Below are positions 29,949-33,583 of a DNA stretch of 33,583 nt, in pieces. Origin of the DNA: JAJXWB01 sp036796555 (GTDB lineage: Bacteria; Pseudomonadota; Alphaproteobacteria; Rhizobiales; Beijerinckiaceae); contig DAIRCS010000028.1 of the NCBI GenBank assembly GCA_036796555.1, forward strand, positions 1 through 33,583, written 5' to 3'. The notes under the pieces were generated by a model. That model worked only from the letters and a program-made list of their open reading frames with translations. It was not told where the DNA came from and searched no databases. Position 1 is the first letter of the stretch. Each line of letters starts with the position of its first letter. The position numbers were made by a program, and so were the translations under genes.

Positions 29949-30578
29949 ATGCTCAGCCACGCCCAGGTCTGGACCGCGATCGACCAGCTCGCCGAACGTT
30001 TCGGCATGTCGCCCTCGGGTCTCGCCAAGAAGGCTGGGCTCGACCCGACGACGTTCAACAAGTCCAAGCGCAAGTCGCCCGACGGCCGGCTGCGCTGGCC
30101 CTCGACGGAATCGATCGCCAAGATTCTCGAGGCGACGGGCGCGAGCATCGACCTGTTCATGTCGATGCTCGGCCCCGGCGCGCCGGCGCATCGCCGGCCG
30201 CTACCGCTGATCGGGCTGGCGCAGGCGGGCGACGGCGGCTTTTTCGACGATGGCGGCTTTCCGGCCGGCGCCGGCTGGGACGAGATCGAATTCCCGGCCG
30301 TCGCCGATCCGCACGCCTATGCGCTGGAGATTTCCGGGGATTCGATGGCGCCGGCCTACAGGGACGGCGACATCGTGATCGTCTCGCCGGGCGCGCCGGT
30401 GCGGCGCGGCGACCGCGTGGTGGCCAAGACCGTCGCGGGAGAAGTGCTGGCGAAGGAGCTGAAGCGCCAGACGGCCAAGACGATCGAGCTCAAATCGCTC
30501 AACCCCGCCCATCCCGACCGCACGATCCCGCTCAACGAATTGCGCTGGATCGCGCGGATCGTGTGGTCGAGCCAGTAG
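29949..30578 (+). CDS. HTH transcriptional regulator with S24 (LexA/CI-like) autoprotease domain
   Basis: A 209-residue two-domain regulator. The N-terminal helix-turn-helix lies at about 1-70 (QLAERFGMSPSGLAKKAGLDPTTFNKSKR). The C-terminal S24 domain has the cleavage dipeptide Ala93-Gly94 in LAQAGDGGFF, the catalytic Ser132 in EISGDSMAPAYRDGD, and the partner Lys169 in VLAKELKRQ. All three elements needed for LexA-type self-cleavage are therefore present. Such proteins relieve repression when RecA filaments or another signal trigger cleavage. It is a single gene between DUF952 and a VOC gene, with no phage genes around it, so it is a chromosomal regulator. Its targets are unknown except for a likely own operator at 29892-29905. 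Confidence 0.92.
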   Translation: MLSHAQVWTAIDQLAERFGMSPSGLAKKAGLDPTTFNKSKRKSPDGRLRWPSTESIAKILEATGASIDLFMSMLGPGAPAHRRPLPLIGLAQAGDGGFFDDGGFPAGAGWDEIEFPAVADPHAYALEISGDSMAPAYRDGDIVIVSPGAPVRRGDRVVAKTVAGEVLAKELKRQTAKTIELKSLNPAHPDRTIPLNELRWIARIVWSSQ

Positions 30579-30580
30579 GC

Positions 30581-30970
30581 TCAAGTCCCGACGTAATTCG
30601 ACACTTCGATCAGGTTCCGGTCGGGGTCGCGGAAATAGACCGAGAGAATCGGCCCCGTCGCGCCGGTGCGGGCGATCGGACCTTCCTCGATCGCCACGCC
30701 CTTCGCCTGCAGATGCGCGATGACCTGATCGAGCGGCGTAACGGCGATGAGGCAGAAGTCGGCGGAGCCCGGCGTCGGCCTGTGCGCCTTGGGCAGGAAT
30801 TCGCGGCCGGCCTGGTGCAGGTTGAATTTCTGGCGCCCGAATTTCAGCGCGACGCGGCCCGCGCCGAACGTCTCCACGCTCATGCCGAGCGCATCCCGAT
30901 AAAACGCGCAGGCGCGCTCGATGTCGGCGACGGTGAGGACGAGATGGTCGAGGCGGTCGATTTCGATCAT
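30581..30970 (-). CDS. VOC family (glyoxalase/bleomycin-resistance-like) protein
   Basis: A 129-residue protein with the paired beta-alpha-beta-beta-beta modules of the vicinal-oxygen-chelate fold: IDRLDHLVLTVADIERACAFYRDALGM and then DFCLIAVTPLDQVIAHLQAKG. It ends SVYFRDPDRNLIEVSNYVG. Likely metal ligands are His9, Glu122 and one of His52/Asp71. VOC members act as isomerases, dioxygenases or drug binders; the substrate cannot be read from sequence. The ATG at 30970 fits the family start; a GTG at 31042 would add a head that overlaps the rimP leader. It converges with the S24 regulator gene two bases from its stop. Confidence 0.88.
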   Translation of the reverse strand: MIEIDRLDHLVLTVADIERACAFYRDALGMSVETFGAGRVALKFGRQKFNLHQAGREFLPKAHRPTPGSADFCLIAVTPLDQVIAHLQAKGVAIEEGPIARTGATGPILSVYFRDPDRNLIEVSNYVGT

Positions 30971-31059
30971 CAGGGCGTGCGGCCTTGAACCGCGGGGGCT
31001 GCGGGTGTATATGAACGCCAAGCATACAGTCTCATGGACCACATTGGATGGTCATTGTG

Positions 31060-31091
31060 AGAGTGGGCCCCGCCGGGACCCGCTCTTTTTT
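31060..31091 (+). terminator. Terminator-like leader hairpin upstream of rimP-nusA
   Basis: AGAGTGGGCCC (31060-31070) pairs with GGACCCGCTCT (31076-31086), with one mismatch and one G-U pair, across a 5-nt loop, and is followed by six T (31086-31091). This is the shape of an intrinsic terminator, 20 nt before the rimP start and in its sense direction. It could be a leader attenuator of the rimP-nusA operon. A terminator for a gene on the plus strand upstream is unlikely because the nearest plus-strand gene ends about 480 bp away. Confidence 0.65.
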
Positions 31092-31111
31092 ATTACCTGA
31101 CGCAGGAACGC

Positions 31112-31882
31112 TTGACGCAGACCACGCCCGATATCGACGCCCCGCTCGAGGAGCCCCGCCTCGTTTCCGAGACGGGGCTTGCCGCGCGCATCGCCCATAT
31201 CGCCGGCCCGACGCTGACGGGCCTCGGCCTCCGTCTCGTGCGGGTGAAGATTTCCGGGCAGGACGGCATGACCCTGCAGATCATGGCCGAGAAGCCGGAC
31301 GGCTCGATGAATATCGAGGATTGCGAACTGGCGAGCGAGACGCTCTCGCCGGTGCTCGACGTGGAAGACGCCATCGCGCAGGCCTACCGGCTGGAAATGT
31401 CCTCGCCGGGCATCGACCGGCCGTTGGTGCGCGTCTCCGATTTCAAACGCGCGATCGGCCACGAGGCGCGGATCGAACTCAGCGTTCCGCAGCCCGACGG
31501 GCGCAAGCGGTTTCGCGGCATTCTCCTTTCCGTCGAGGGCGAGGGCCGCGACGCGATCCTGTCGCTCGAACGCAACGACGCGCGCGCCGATGAAGAAAAG
31601 CTCGTGCGCCTGCCGCTCGGCGCGCTCGACGAGGCGCGGCTCGTGCTGACCGACGAACTGATCCGCGAAGCGTTGAAGGCCGGCAAGATCGCCGCCGAAA
31701 AGCCGCCGGAAGGCGAGGAGGCCGGGGCGGAGCCGCCGATCCGCCGCGGCCCCGGCCGCTTTGCCGCCAAGAACCAGATGAAGCAGAAGCCGGTGCTGCC
31801 GGCCGGCGTGCAATCGCGCTTCAAGAAATCGCCAGTCAACAAACCCTCTGCTCCCGTGCGCGGGACCCCGAAAGGCAAATAG
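31112..31882 (+). CDS. rimP: Ribosome maturation factor RimP
   Basis: A 256-residue protein. The N-terminal RimP domain is seen as LAARIAHIAGPTLTGLGLRLVRVKISGQDGMTLQIMAE, NIEDCELASETLSPVLDVEDAIAQAYRLEMSSPGIDRPLVRVSDF, followed by an SH3-like C-terminal domain (RFRGILLSVEGEGRDAILSLE). A basic, Pro/Lys-rich tail of about 60 residues extends it beyond the E. coli length, as is common in alphaproteobacteria. RimP is needed for 30S subunit assembly. The start is a TTG at 31112 behind AGGAACG. It precedes nusA by 11 bp in the classic rimP-nusA-ylxR-infB order. Confidence 0.94.
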   Translation: MTQTTPDIDAPLEEPRLVSETGLAARIAHIAGPTLTGLGLRLVRVKISGQDGMTLQIMAEKPDGSMNIEDCELASETLSPVLDVEDAIAQAYRLEMSSPGIDRPLVRVSDFKRAIGHEARIELSVPQPDGRKRFRGILLSVEGEGRDAILSLERNDARADEEKLVRLPLGALDEARLVLTDELIREALKAGKIAAEKPPEGEEAGAEPPIRRGPGRFAAKNQMKQKPVLPAGVQSRFKKSPVNKPSAPVRGTPKGK

Positions 31883-31893
31883 GAGAAACCGCC

Positions 31894-33477
<1,584 letters not shown>

Positions 33478-33482
33478 GGCCG

Positions 33483-33583
33483 ATGGCGGCGGGCGGCGAC
33501 GAGGAACGCGGGCCGATCCGGACCTGCATCGTCACCCGCGCGGAGCGCCCGCCGGAAGACATGATCCGGTTCGTGCTCGCGCC
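33483..33583 (+). CDS. ylxR: YlxR family RNA-binding protein, 5' part
   Basis: An open frame that begins ATG at 33483, 5 bp after the nusA stop, and runs off the window. The visible residues contain RTCIVTRAERPPEDMIRFVLA, the start of the YlxR (DUF448) domain, a small RNA-binding protein encoded between nusA and infB in most bacteria. Alphaproteobacterial versions are often fused to an L7Ae-like domain; this cannot be seen here because only the first 33 codons are inside the window. Confidence 0.88.
   Translation, partial: MAAGGDEERGPIRTCIVTRAERPPEDMIRFVLA

Overview
The window is a high-GC, gene-dense piece of an alphaproteobacterial chromosome, most likely Hyphomicrobiales (Rhizobiales). 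The basis is the rimP-nusA-ylxR block, the hemW/rdgB/rph and grpE neighbourhood, the lppC/rsmI/yraN set, the DUF952-pyrD pair, and several mosaic palindromic intergenic repeats of the kind common in that order. I cannot fix the genus. No tRNA, rRNA, CRISPR array, transposase or prophage was seen. Gaps between genes are short (mostly under 200 bp) and are largely filled by palindromic repeats or promoters.

Layout. 1-4280 (+): the tail of a branched-chain amino-acid type ABC ATPase, a GST-family protein, and a complete C4-dicarboxylate-type TRAP transporter (dctP, dctQ, dctM). 4282-10895 (-): an ArsB/NhaD-like permease, a small GNAT protein, a second TRAP system (large permease, small permease, binding protein), a YeeE/YedE sulfur-transport-like membrane protein and an SDR oxidoreductase. 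10976-13511 (+): a fumarylacetoacetate-hydrolase-family protein, the hydratase HpaH and the MarR regulator HpaR. Together with the leftward SDR and TRAP genes this looks like an aromatic-acid (homoprotocatechuate-type) catabolic locus. Two near-identical ACATGT-centred palindromes lie in the two promoter regions that would need control. 13725-15053 (-): a chemoreceptor with a very small periplasmic part.

15187-23495 carries housekeeping genes: gshB, glnD, grpE, then (on -) a universal stress protein and a DHA2-type MFS exporter, then rph-rdgB. The hrcA repressor gene that often sits between rph and grpE is absent here. 23558-24163 is a RelB/RelE-ParD/ParE type toxin-antitoxin pair with its own palindromic operator. 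24217-33583 is again core: hemW, a 58-residue small ORF behind a tight hairpin, a penicillin-binding-protein-activator-like lipoprotein (-), rsmI-yraN (+), a DUF952 gene coupled to pyrD (-), a LexA/S24-type autorepressor (+), a VOC protein (-), and the rimP-nusA-ylxR operon, which starts behind a terminator-like leader hairpin.

The points most worth a second look are the putative HpaR operator pair and the incomplete hpa-like locus, the YeeE protein lacking the usual second-repeat cysteine, the rimP leader hairpin, the small ORF with a hairpin-enclosed ribosome site, the S24 repressor with an operator over its own promoter, and a set of palindromic repeat elements, one of which supplies the stop codon of hpaR.
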